From: an uncultured Lachnospiraceae bacterium
GTDB lineage: Bacteria; Bacillota; Clostridia; Lachnospirales; Lachnospiraceae
Length of the DNA stretch: 35,196 nt
NCBI GenBank assembly: GCA_947166195.1
Contig: CAMVDF010000003.1
Span: forward strand, 1 to 35,196
Direction: 5' to 3'
The position numbers and the translations under genes were made by a program. The notes under the pieces are model-generated. The model was given only the letters and a program-made list of their open reading frames with translations. It did not search any database and had not been told where the DNA came from. This document shows, in pieces, positions 1 to 7,001 of this stretch; the stretch's first letter is position 1; each line of letters starts with the position of its first letter.

Positions 1-1164
1 AGGGAATTCATAAATATAGTCTATGCGAATGCGATCCTTCTCATCGGATTCATCTCAGTACTTTATGTCATAAACCAGCCCGACTTTGCGCGGTCCATGA
101 TCGCGATATTCTTTTTTGTAAATGTCGCCGGAGAGACCTTTGTCAGAAACGCCGTCAGGTATCTGCTTCGTTTCATCAGGAGAAAAGGGTACAACCTGAA
201 GTATGTGCTCCTGGTCGGCTATTCAAAATCCGCTGAGGAATATATAAACAGGATCAGGGTCAATCCCCAATGGGGTTATGTGGTCAGGGGGATACTCGAT
301 GACAGGGTGGAAGCCGGCACCATGTACAAGGGAGTCAAGGTTTTGGGCAGCATAGGAAACCTCGACATCATCCTGCCAGAAAACAAACTGGACGAGATAG
401 CCATAACCCTGAGCCTTGATGAATACGGAAAGCTTGAGAGGATAGTCAGTCTTTGTGAAAAGAGCGGGGTACATACCAAATTCATTCCCGATTACAACAG
501 GGTCATTCCTTCAAAGCCCTATATGGAGGATCTGGACGGACTTCCCATCATCAATATCAGGCATGTACCGCTCACCAATACCATGAATGTCATCGCAAAG
601 AGGCTGGTGGATATCATAGGTTCCGTGTTCATGCTGATCCTTTTTTCGCCCATCATGCTGATATCTGCCATAGCGGTAAAGCTTTCATCCCCCGGGCCGG
701 TGATCTTTTCACAGGAAAGGGTGGGTCTGCATAATAAGACCTTCCGGATGTACAAGTTCAGATCCATGGAGGTCCAGAAACCTGACAGGGAGGCAAAGGC
801 CTGGACGGTAAAGGGCGACCCCAGAGTCACAAAAGTGGGCAGGGTACTGCGTATGACCAGCATGGATGAACTGCCCCAGTTCCTCAATGTCCTTAAAGGG
901 GATATGAGCATAGTGGGACCGAGGCCCGAGAGACCTCAGTTTGTGGATGAGTTCAAGGAATCCATTCCAAGATATATGGTGAAACACCAGGTGAGACCGG
1001 GAGTTACGGGGTGGGCCCAGGTGAACGGACTTCGCGGGAATACCTCCATCAGGAGGCGTATAGAATATGACATCTATTATATAGAGAACTGGACCATGAT
1101 GTTTGATCTCAAGATAATGCTCATGACACTGTTCAAGGGATTCATCAACAAGAATGCCTATTGA
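1..1164 (+). CDS. Polyprenyl-phosphate sugar-1-phosphate transferase, 5' end off the window
   Basis: The reading frame is open from base 1, so the start lies left of the window. The visible part has an NAD/CoA-binding-like region (VLLVGYSKSAEEYINRI), a membrane hairpin (about bases 600-690) and then the bacterial sugar transferase core: SPGPVIFSQERVG, FRMYKFRSM, DELPQFLNVLKGDMSIVGPR and RPGVTGWAQVNG. Family members (WcaJ, CpsE, PssY type) move a sugar-1-phosphate from a UDP-sugar to undecaprenyl phosphate at the inner membrane face, the first step of a capsular or wall glycopolymer. It converges with the glycosyltransferase on the other strand, whose stop lies 20 bases inside this gene. The sugar (Glc or Gal) cannot be told from sequence. 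Family is certain, substrate is not. Confidence 0.95.
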   Translation, partial: REFINIVYANAILLIGFISVLYVINQPDFARSMIAIFFFVNVAGETFVRNAVRYLLRFIRRKGYNLKYVLLVGYSKSAEEYINRIRVNPQWGYVVRGILDDRVEAGTMYKGVKVLGSIGNLDIILPENKLDEIAITLSLDEYGKLERIVSLCEKSGVHTKFIPDYNRVIPSKPYMEDLDGLPIINIRHVPLTNTMNVIAKRLVDIIGSVFMLILFSPIMLISAIAVKLSSPGPVIFSQERVGLHNKTFRMYKFRSMEVQKPDREAKAWTVKGDPRVTKVGRVLRMTSMDELPQFLNVLKGDMSIVGPRPERPQFVDEFKESIPRYMVKHQVRPGVTGWAQVNGLRGNTSIRRRIEYDIYYIENWTMMFDLKIMLMTLFKGFINKNAY

Positions 1165-2032
1165 GCCGCGCAAGTTTTTTTCCTTTTCTGAATCCGAGAT
1201 ATCTTACAGCGCAGAACAGGATAAATTTCGGGACCAGCCGGAGCTTTCCCTCATCTGAAAGCATCCTCATCCCCGTCTTTACAAATCTCATACCCTCACT
1301 TTCGGAGGATATGCCTTCAAACACCTCGGGATGTTCCGCCTGGGACATCCCCAGATCGATATTTCTGTGATACTGCTCGGAAAGAGTATAGTCGTGACTG
1401 TGGTATACCCTGGCAGATGATGCATAATAAATGAAGTAGCCGGCTCTCACGGCTTTTGAAGCATATATCATATCTTCATTAAAGAGGGTTTTGTTCACGA
1501 AGCCGCCGAGAGAGTCAAAGACTTCCTTTTTGTAACAGGCGCAGGCATTTGAGCAGAAAAAGGTCTTCACGCCAAGGTTTTCGAGGTCTGAAAGTCCCTT
1601 TTTTCTGTCTGAAGCAGGATAGTTGTAGGTTCTGTTGATGCGCTCAAGAGTTGAACATCCTTCCTTCGGAAGCTGTCTGGCATAGGATACTGCAGTCTTT
1701 TCATCCGACATGGGTTTCAAAAGGCTGCTGATTAGTTTTTCGTCTGCAGGAACGGCATCCATAGTCATAAATACAAGATAAGGCGCATCGCTGTACGATG
1801 CCGCCTCATTGCGCGTCTTTCCGTGATCAAATTCTTCTTTTCTGATATTGTGGATCTCTATGCTGACGGAAAATGAAGACAGATCAGGGAGAGTATCATC
1901 TCCCCCGTCCAGAGTGTTCATGATGATGATCTTTCGCGGCCTGATATCCTGGGATACAAGCATTTTGATGACATCAGTGAATTCCGCGCCCGGTCTGTAG
2001 ACCGGTATGACTATATCCACGCATTCGTTCAT
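1145..2032 (-). CDS. Family 2 glycosyltransferase (rhamnosyltransferase-like)
   Basis: A 295-residue GT-A type glycosyltransferase. The N-terminus has the nucleotide-binding strand VDIVIPVYRPG, followed by a DHGKTRNEAA segment and VFMTMDAVP, which sits where the metal-binding DxD-like motif is in rhamnosyl- and related GT2 enzymes. FNEDMIYASKAVRAGY matches the usual catalytic ED region. Such enzymes add a sugar to a lipid-linked glycan in the cytoplasm. The start is 6 bases after the stop of the LCP gene, and its Shine-Dalgarno (GGAG) is inside that gene's last codons, so the two are co-transcribed and probably translationally linked. The 3' end overlaps the convergent sugar transferase by 20 bases with no terminator between them. 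The donor sugar is not determinable. Confidence 0.9.
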   Translation of the reverse strand: MNECVDIVIPVYRPGAEFTDVIKMLVSQDIRPRKIIIMNTLDGGDDTLPDLSSFSVSIEIHNIRKEEFDHGKTRNEAASYSDAPYLVFMTMDAVPADEKLISSLLKPMSDEKTAVSYARQLPKEGCSTLERINRTYNYPASDRKKGLSDLENLGVKTFFCSNACACYKKEVFDSLGGFVNKTLFNEDMIYASKAVRAGYFIYYASSARVYHSHDYTLSEQYHRNIDLGMSQAEHPEVFEGISSESEGMRFVKTGMRMLSDEGKLRLVPKFILFCAVRYLGFRKGKKLARLNRHSC

Positions 2033-2038
2033 GCTCTG

Positions 2039-3115
2039 TCATACTCCGTAGCTGCTTCGGTCATTTTTTATCTTGTTGCTCAGCTCCCTGACCATGGTTG
2101 TGGGAACATAGCCTGCCTCATCAAAAAAGAACTGATGAAGCTTTATGACATTGTTTTCAAGGTCATCGGCCACAACGCTGCTGCCGGCCTTGCCCATGTT
2201 TCCGGTAACCCTGTCAAAGGGAAAACCGTTTGTGTCCACCACGTTGAGGGTTGCCGCACGCGAGGCATACTCCGCAAACTCGGAGGCCGTCATACTTGTC
2301 TTTACCTTCGGAAGAACATCATTGATTATCTGATTGAGGGTTGCAGGATTTGATGCCTTTGCCTTGAGTGCTATCTGCTGCAGTACTGCCCGCTGTCTTT
2401 CGGTACGCCTGAAATCATCGCCTCTGGTATATCTGATCCTGCAATAGGCTGTGGCCTGCAGGCCGTTTAATGTCTGAAGGCCGGGAGTAGTCACGGGAAT
2501 GATCTTTTCGCCGGTAGGCTTGCCGCCGCCGAGACCCTGAACGATACTTGTCTGGTAATCATTCAGGAAGGGTATCTCCACCTCCTGGACATCTATCTCC
2601 ACTCCGCCAAGGTCATTTATGACATCCTCGAGAGCCTGGAAATTCACGGTGATGTAATCATCTATGTTCATGTCCAGGTTCATGTTGAGCATCTTGATGG
2701 CCTGCTCCGCGCCGCCATAGGCATAGGCGGAGTTGGCTTTATTATAGGTGTCGTTTCCGAGGTTCAGATAGGTGTCCCTGTAGACCGAACAAAGCTTGAT
2801 GTTGCCGTTTTCCTGGTTCAGGGATGCGATGATGATGGAGTCGGTCCTGGTCTCCCCCGCATCCACGCCGAAAAGAGCTATGTTTTTGAAGCCCTTCATG
2901 GTCTTGAAGGTGGTACTGTCCTGTTCCTCCATCTTGGCGATGAGTTCTTCATTATAGTAGATCTCGCTCTCGGAAAGCTGTTCCTTGTCCACCCGGTCCC
3001 ATTTGAGGGCCAGAAAAAGAGCCACGATGAGTCCGATAAATGTGATTATCTCAAAGAAAAGCAGGATGGTGCGCTGCTTTCTTTTTTTTGATTTTTTGCG
3101 TCTTCCTGATGCCAT
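2039..3115 (-). CDS. LytR-CpsA-Psr (LCP) family glycopolymer transferase
   Basis: LCP proteins transfer undecaprenyl-linked glycopolymers (teichoic acid, capsule) onto peptidoglycan outside the cell. The protein has a basic cytoplasmic tail (RRKKSKKRKQR), one membrane span at about residues 14-38, and an LCP domain with ALFGVDAGETRTDSIIIASL, CSVYRDTYLN and the Arg-rich pyrophosphate-binding segment TRGDDFRRTERQR. I chose the Met at 3115: it has the Shine-Dalgarno AAGGACGG and gives a normal 358-residue protein, while the longer frame from 3178 overlaps the promoter. It leads an operon with the GT2 gene behind a near-consensus promoter. Pairing with a sugar transferase and a GT2 fits capsule or wall glycopolymer attachment; the polymer is unknown. 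Confidence 0.93.
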   Translation of the reverse strand: MASGRRKKSKKRKQRTILLFFEIITFIGLIVALFLALKWDRVDKEQLSESEIYYNEELIAKMEEQDSTTFKTMKGFKNIALFGVDAGETRTDSIIIASLNQENGNIKLCSVYRDTYLNLGNDTYNKANSAYAYGGAEQAIKMLNMNLDMNIDDYITVNFQALEDVINDLGGVEIDVQEVEIPFLNDYQTSIVQGLGGGKPTGEKIIPVTTPGLQTLNGLQATAYCRIRYTRGDDFRRTERQRAVLQQIALKAKASNPATLNQIINDVLPKVKTSMTASEFAEYASRAATLNVVDTNGFPFDRVTGNMGKAGSSVVADDLENNVIKLHQFFFDEAGYVPTTMVRELSNKIKNDRSSYGV

Positions 3116-3149
3116 TTTTCCGTCCTTAAATGTTACAAAACTATTAAAC

Positions 3150-3178
3150 ACTATAACTTGATACAGTCTGTTTGTCAA
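3150..3178 (-). promoter_or_regulatory. Sigma-A promoter for the LCP-glycosyltransferase operon
   Basis: Read on the minus strand: -35 TTGACA (3173-3178), a 17-bp spacer, -10 TATAGT (3150-3155). Expected start is near 3143, giving a leader of about 27 bases with the Shine-Dalgarno AAGGACGG. Its -35 lies 20 bp from the -35 of the divergent PotD promoter. Confidence 0.8.
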
Positions 3179-3197
3179 TTATACAAGATATTGTGTA

Positions 3198-3226
3198 TTG
3201 TGATGTGTATGTCAAAAAGTTATAAT
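3198..3226 (+). promoter_or_regulatory. Sigma-A promoter for the PotD-like gene
   Basis: -35 TTGTGA (3198-3203), 17-bp spacer, consensus -10 TATAAT (3221-3226). Transcription should start near 3233 and give a leader of roughly 120 bases that holds the two hairpins at 3262-3324. Confidence 0.75.
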
Positions 3227-3261
3227 TCGGTAATGTAATGATATCAGGGTCAAAAGTCCAT

Positions 3262-3324
3262 CCACACGACAAGCTTGCTTGTCGGTGGGGCGGATTGTGG
3301 AAGTGCGAAGCACGAAACAATCCG
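3262..3324 (+). other. Twin-hairpin 5' leader (possible RNA element or palindromic repeat)
   Basis: Two adjacent stems lie between promoter and start codon. Hairpin 1 (3262-3288): CCAC and CGACAAGC pair with GCTTGTCG and GTGG around a CTTG-type tight loop, with one bulged A. Hairpin 2 (3291-3324): CGGATTGT pairs with ACAATCCG, enclosing a purine internal loop (GGAA/GAA), a GTGC/GCAC stem and a GAA loop. Neither is followed by a T-run, so neither looks like an intrinsic terminator. I do not recognise a known riboswitch. It could be a cis-regulatory RNA or a copy of an interspersed palindromic repeat. Confidence 0.6.
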
Positions 3325-3354
3325 GATTTCATCAAAAGAACGGAGAGAATGAGG

Positions 3355-4413
3355 ATGAAAAAGGAAATGAAGAAATTTGTCAGTGTACTTATGGCGGCAG
3401 TGACTGTAGCGTTCTTATTATACGGATGTGCGGGAAAGCAGAGTGATACGATCACCGTGCTGAACTACGGTATGTATATAGATATGAACGTGCTGGATCA
3501 GTTTGAAAAGGAGACAGGCATAAAGGTGGTTTATGAGGAGGTGCCCACACCCGAGGAGCTGTATACAAAATACAAGGCCAAGGCGATCAAATATGATGTG
3601 CTGTGTACATCAGAGTATATGCTTCAAAGGCTCATGGATGAGGGAGAACTGGCGGAAGTCGATTTTTCCACGATGAATAACACAAAAGGCATCGGGGACG
3701 AGTACTGGGAAATGGCTTCTGATTTTGATCCGGGTAATAAACACGTGATGCCTTATTTCTGGGGAACGGTCGGGATCCTGTACGATCCTGAAAAAACAGG
3801 CGGAGAGATAGATTCCTGGAAACCGCTTTTTGACGGTAGCCACTCCGGAGACATCATCATGCAGAACAGTATGAGGGATGCATTTATGGCCGCCCTGAAA
3901 TATCTTGGCTATTCCATGAACACTACCGATGATAAGGAACTGAAGGAGGCACAGAAGATCCTCATTGACCAGAAGAAGGATGTACAGGCATATCTGGTGG
4001 ACGAGGTCAGGGATGAGATCCTGGCGGGAAATGCGGCTGCCGGAGTCGTTTATTCCGGGGAGGCGCTGTATGCCTGCGAGGAGGATCCGACTCTGTCCTA
4101 CTGCATACCAAAGGAAGGGACAAATATCTGGATAGACTGCTGGGGGATCACAAATGAATGCACAAATACGGACAAGGCAAAGAAGTTTCTGGATTTCCTG
4201 TGCAGGGAGGATATTGCAAGGGCGAATTTTGAAGAAGTCAGATATTCATCGCCTGTCACGGCTATAAATGAATCGCTGACTGACGAGGAAAAGGCGTCAG
4301 AGGCGCTGGTGCCCCCGTCAAAGAAGCTTGCAAACTGTGAGATATACAAAAACCTTCCCGTAGAGACTACGGATGAGATCGATGAGATGTGGAAGGAGCT
4401 GAAGGCTTTCTGA
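3355..4413 (+). CDS. PotD-like spermidine/putrescine-binding lipoprotein (orphan)
   Basis: A periplasmic-type solute-binding protein of the PotD/PotF class, which delivers polyamines to a PotABC importer. It begins with a lipoprotein signal peptide ending in the lipobox LLYGC, then TVLNYGMYIDMNVLDQFEKE, typical of the PotD N-terminus. Aromatic and acidic positions such as YFWGTVGI and WIDCWGIT resemble ligand-contact segments of PotD. I chose the ATG at 3355 because GGAGAG lies 7 bases upstream; the ATG at 3349 is too close to it. Mature length, about 330 residues, is normal. No potA, potB or potC is next to it: neighbours are a divergent LCP gene and htrA. It must work with a transporter encoded elsewhere, or bind something else. 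Confidence 0.85.
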   Translation: MKKEMKKFVSVLMAAVTVAFLLYGCAGKQSDTITVLNYGMYIDMNVLDQFEKETGIKVVYEEVPTPEELYTKYKAKAIKYDVLCTSEYMLQRLMDEGELAEVDFSTMNNTKGIGDEYWEMASDFDPGNKHVMPYFWGTVGILYDPEKTGGEIDSWKPLFDGSHSGDIIMQNSMRDAFMAALKYLGYSMNTTDDKELKEAQKILIDQKKDVQAYLVDEVRDEILAGNAAAGVVYSGEALYACEEDPTLSYCIPKEGTNIWIDCWGITNECTNTDKAKKFLDFLCREDIARANFEEVRYSSPVTAINESLTDEEKASEALVPPSKKLANCEIYKNLPVETTDEIDEMWKELKAF

Positions 4414-4465
4414 GTTGATCACAGATTCTATATATCTTCTTCACAATTAAAACACAATTAAAAAA

Positions 4466-4471
4466 TATACT
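4466..4471 (+). promoter_or_regulatory. Possible -10 element upstream of htrA
   Basis: TATACT lies in an AT-rich 111-base gap between the PotD-like gene and htrA. The nearest -35-like hexamer, TTCACA (4440-4445), is 20 bp away, which is long. No terminator for the upstream gene is visible in this gap, so read-through is also possible. Confidence 0.3.
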
Positions 4472-4524
4472 TGTTTTCAGATCAGGTTATTGAACAGGAT
4501 ATTTTTGAAAAGAAGGTGATTTTT

Positions 4525-5919
4525 ATGTATGAAGATGATAATGAAAGAAGAGATGACATCACGGAGAGTACGCCGACAGTTCAAAGACCCCACTATACTT
4601 CCTATCAGTATACGGGTACATCGGGAGCTGGAGTGCACATTCCTGAGGGACCGTCCGTGACTCAGGGCCCCAAAAAGCAGAAAAAGAAGCCGGGGTTTTT
4701 TGCGAAGGCTCTGGTAAGCGTTGCGCTGGGACTGATATTCGGACTTTGCGCAGGCGGTGCTTTTTACCTGGTAAATACATTGACGGGATCCTCGCTGACG
4801 GCAAAGAACGTTACGGTGACCGAATCAAAAACGGCGGATGCATCAGGATCCGGAGTTACTACGACGGAGAATACCGTAAACGGCAGGAAGGTTTCTCCGA
4901 CCATGGCAGGCTCCACCTTGTCCACGGTAACTGATGTGACACAGGTTGCAGCGGATGTGACACCGGCTGTCGTTGCCATTACAAATGACATGGTGATCAC
5001 GGGACGGACCTGGTTTGGACAGGAGATACAGAGCAAGAGCGAGGCATCTGGCTCCGGTATCATCGTAGGTGAAAATGATGATGAGCTCCTGATAGTGACA
5101 AATGAGCATGTGGTTTCGGATGCCACGACACTTTCGGTACAGTTCGTGGACGGAAGTGTGGCGGAGGCCAATTTCAAGGGACAGGACAAGGCCGCTGACA
5201 TAGCGGTGATCGCCGTGGATTTTGGATCTCTTTCACAGAATACCATAGATGCGATAAAGGTTGCGACCCTGGGTGACAGTGACAGTCTGGCTGTAGGTGA
5301 ACCTGTTATAGCGATAGGGAACGCGCTGGGTTACGGACAGTCTGTAACGACAGGAATAGTAAGTGCACTGGATCGTACGGTAGAACTTGATAACGGCGAG
5401 CATGCCCTGATCCAGACAGATGCAGCCATAAATCCCGGAAATTCGGGAGGAGCACTGCTCAATATCGACGGTGAGCTCATAGGAATAAATGAGGCAAAGG
5501 CCGGAGGAAACGGAATAGAGGGTATGGGGTATGCGATCCCCATTTCCACTGCAAAGCCCATCATAGAAGAACTCATGAACAAGACCACCAAAAAGAAGGC
5601 GGAAGAGGGCAAGCAGGCATATCTCGGTATCGCAGGAGTAGCGGTGGCGCGTGATGTGGCAGAAACCTATGATATGCCGGAAGGCATTTATCTGGCACAG
5701 GTGGAAGCTGGTTCTCCTGCCGATGAAGCCGGACTTGAAAAAGGTGATATCATCACAAAGTTTGACGGACAGAGCGTGAGCAGCATGGAAGAACTGAAGG
5801 ATCTCATGGAGTATTATGAAGCCGGAGACGAGGTGGAGATAACCATCCAGACCCAGAAGGACGGCGGTTATGCCGAAGAAAAGCATACCGTGAAGCTGGG
5901 TGCAAAATCGGATACCTGA
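4525..5919 (+). CDS. htrA: HtrA/DegP-type membrane-anchored serine protease with PDZ domain
   Basis: A surface protease that degrades or refolds damaged exported proteins. A disordered cytoplasmic tail (residues 1-55) precedes one membrane span (about 58-84), a Ser/Thr-rich linker, a trypsin-like domain and a C-terminal PDZ domain (about 355-460). The catalytic triad is complete: His195 in NEHVVS, Asp225 in ADIAVI, Ser307 in GNSGGAL. The ATG at 4525 was chosen because AGAAGGTGA lies just upstream; the longer frame from 4471 has no ribosome-binding site. The 464-residue length is usual for Firmicute HtrA. The gene appears to stand alone and ends only 2 bases from the stop of the convergent SGNH-like gene. 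Confidence 0.95.
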   Translation: MYEDDNERRDDITESTPTVQRPHYTSYQYTGTSGAGVHIPEGPSVTQGPKKQKKKPGFFAKALVSVALGLIFGLCAGGAFYLVNTLTGSSLTAKNVTVTESKTADASGSGVTTTENTVNGRKVSPTMAGSTLSTVTDVTQVAADVTPAVVAITNDMVITGRTWFGQEIQSKSEASGSGIIVGENDDELLIVTNEHVVSDATTLSVQFVDGSVAEANFKGQDKAADIAVIAVDFGSLSQNTIDAIKVATLGDSDSLAVGEPVIAIGNALGYGQSVTTGIVSALDRTVELDNGEHALIQTDAAINPGNSGGALLNIDGELIGINEAKAGGNGIEGMGYAIPISTAKPIIEELMNKTTKKKAEEGKQAYLGIAGVAVARDVAETYDMPEGIYLAQVEAGSPADEAGLEKGDIITKFDGQSVSSMEELKDLMEYYEAGDEVEITIQTQKDGGYAEEKHTVKLGAKSDT

Positions 5920-5921
5920 GA

Positions 5922-6992
5922 TCAGTCATCCTCATCATCGGTTTTGTTGAAGGTTGCAGAGTAGGTATTTACGGGCAGGTCGAAGTTTACGGCCTGCTCG
6001 TTTAATATTTTTATGAGATCATCCACATTATCTTTTGTGACATATACTCCGAAGCCCTGTGCAAGAAGATCCTCCTCGGTGCCGTCATAGTAGACCACCT
6101 GTATGATCTTTTCTCCCACGTCAGCGTCATAGTGGGAAGTCTCATAGTAGTTGTTGTAGTTCAGGGTCACATTGTTGAAGCCGGAAAAATTCCAATAATC
6201 GGTAACATCGGCAAGCTCTTCAAGAAAAACAAGATACCCGTTGTCCATATCCTTTGCGTAGGTCATGGCGTGCATGGGATTGGTAAAGAACCTCAGATGG
6301 ATACCGTATTGATCACAGAGGTCTTTTATCTCCTTTATCTCATCGAGAACCTCTTCTCTGGGGTAATAATAATCGGACCACCAGGCTTTAGCGCCATTTG
6401 CGTTGAATTCCGGTATGATCTTCAGATTTTCCGTGCCGGTGTTTAACATCCGCCAGGTGTACTCGGGATCCTTGTAGTGGTTTTTTCCGAGAGCATCCAG
6501 TGAATCAAAAAGGGTTTTGAGGTCAAAGTACCTCAGGTAAAAGGAAACCTTTTCGGAAGGCTTTCCAAGCCAGGGAAAGTTCAGCCTGAAAAGCTGCCCC
6601 TTGTGGATATCCGGATCCACGAAATAGGATATATCGTCCAGCCCTATGGTCACATTTTTCGGGATGATGCCATGGGCGATCATGACCTTCAGATTGTCCA
6701 GGTGTTCCGCGGGAAGGCCCTCGGAATAGGTCATGTCATAATAGGTGCCGTCATCCATCAGGGTCACATCCATGAAACCGACTCTCGATGAACCGAAGAG
6801 GAAGGAGTCAAACTTATCCGGGTGCTCCAGAACATTTTTCATTTTCACATAGTTTTTGTTCGGCTCCACACCGTTCTGTCTAGGAGCAGATGCGTGAAAG
6901 ATATTGTAGGGGTCGACAAATACCGCGAAGGGCACAAAGATGACTCCGAGTATCAGGGCAAATATTATACATTTGATGATAAACTTTTTCAT
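5922..6992 (-). CDS. SGNH-like secreted/membrane-anchored partner of MBOAT acyltransferase
   Basis: A 356-residue protein with an uncleaved N-terminal membrane anchor (residues 4-27) and an extracytoplasmic domain. FLFGSSR (Ser69 as probable nucleophile) resembles the GSS block of DltD/AlgJ-like SGNH proteins. Near the C-terminus, ETSHYDADVGEKI (His287) resembles their D-x-x-H block, but the acidic position is Glu284 instead of the usual Asp. Such proteins finish O-acyl transfer to polysaccharides, using acyl groups exported by an MBOAT partner. The MBOAT gene is 9 bases upstream, which supports the pairing. The ribosome-binding site is weak, partly formed by the MBOAT stop region (TAGGTACC), suggesting coupling. 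The acceptor polymer is unknown; a link to the polymer genes at the left edge is a guess. Confidence 0.75.
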   Translation of the reverse strand: MKKFIIKCIIFALILGVIFVPFAVFVDPYNIFHASAPRQNGVEPNKNYVKMKNVLEHPDKFDSFLFGSSRVGFMDVTLMDDGTYYDMTYSEGLPAEHLDNLKVMIAHGIIPKNVTIGLDDISYFVDPDIHKGQLFRLNFPWLGKPSEKVSFYLRYFDLKTLFDSLDALGKNHYKDPEYTWRMLNTGTENLKIIPEFNANGAKAWWSDYYYPREEVLDEIKEIKDLCDQYGIHLRFFTNPMHAMTYAKDMDNGYLVFLEELADVTDYWNFSGFNNVTLNYNNYYETSHYDADVGEKIIQVVYYDGTEEDLLAQGFGVYVTKDNVDDLIKILNEQAVNFDLPVNTYSATFNKTDDEDD

Positions 6993-7001
6993 ATCCGGTA
7001 C

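Noticed and set aside
3238..3354. N-terminal extension of the PotD-like frame up to 3238
   Set aside because: It would translate the twin hairpins, has no Shine-Dalgarno, and would bury the lipoprotein signal peptide. The ATG at 3355 fits better.
4559..4804. Many overlapping opposite-strand or alternative-frame open frames throughout the window
   Set aside because: They lie inside well-supported genes, lack ribosome-binding sites and show no recognisable domains.
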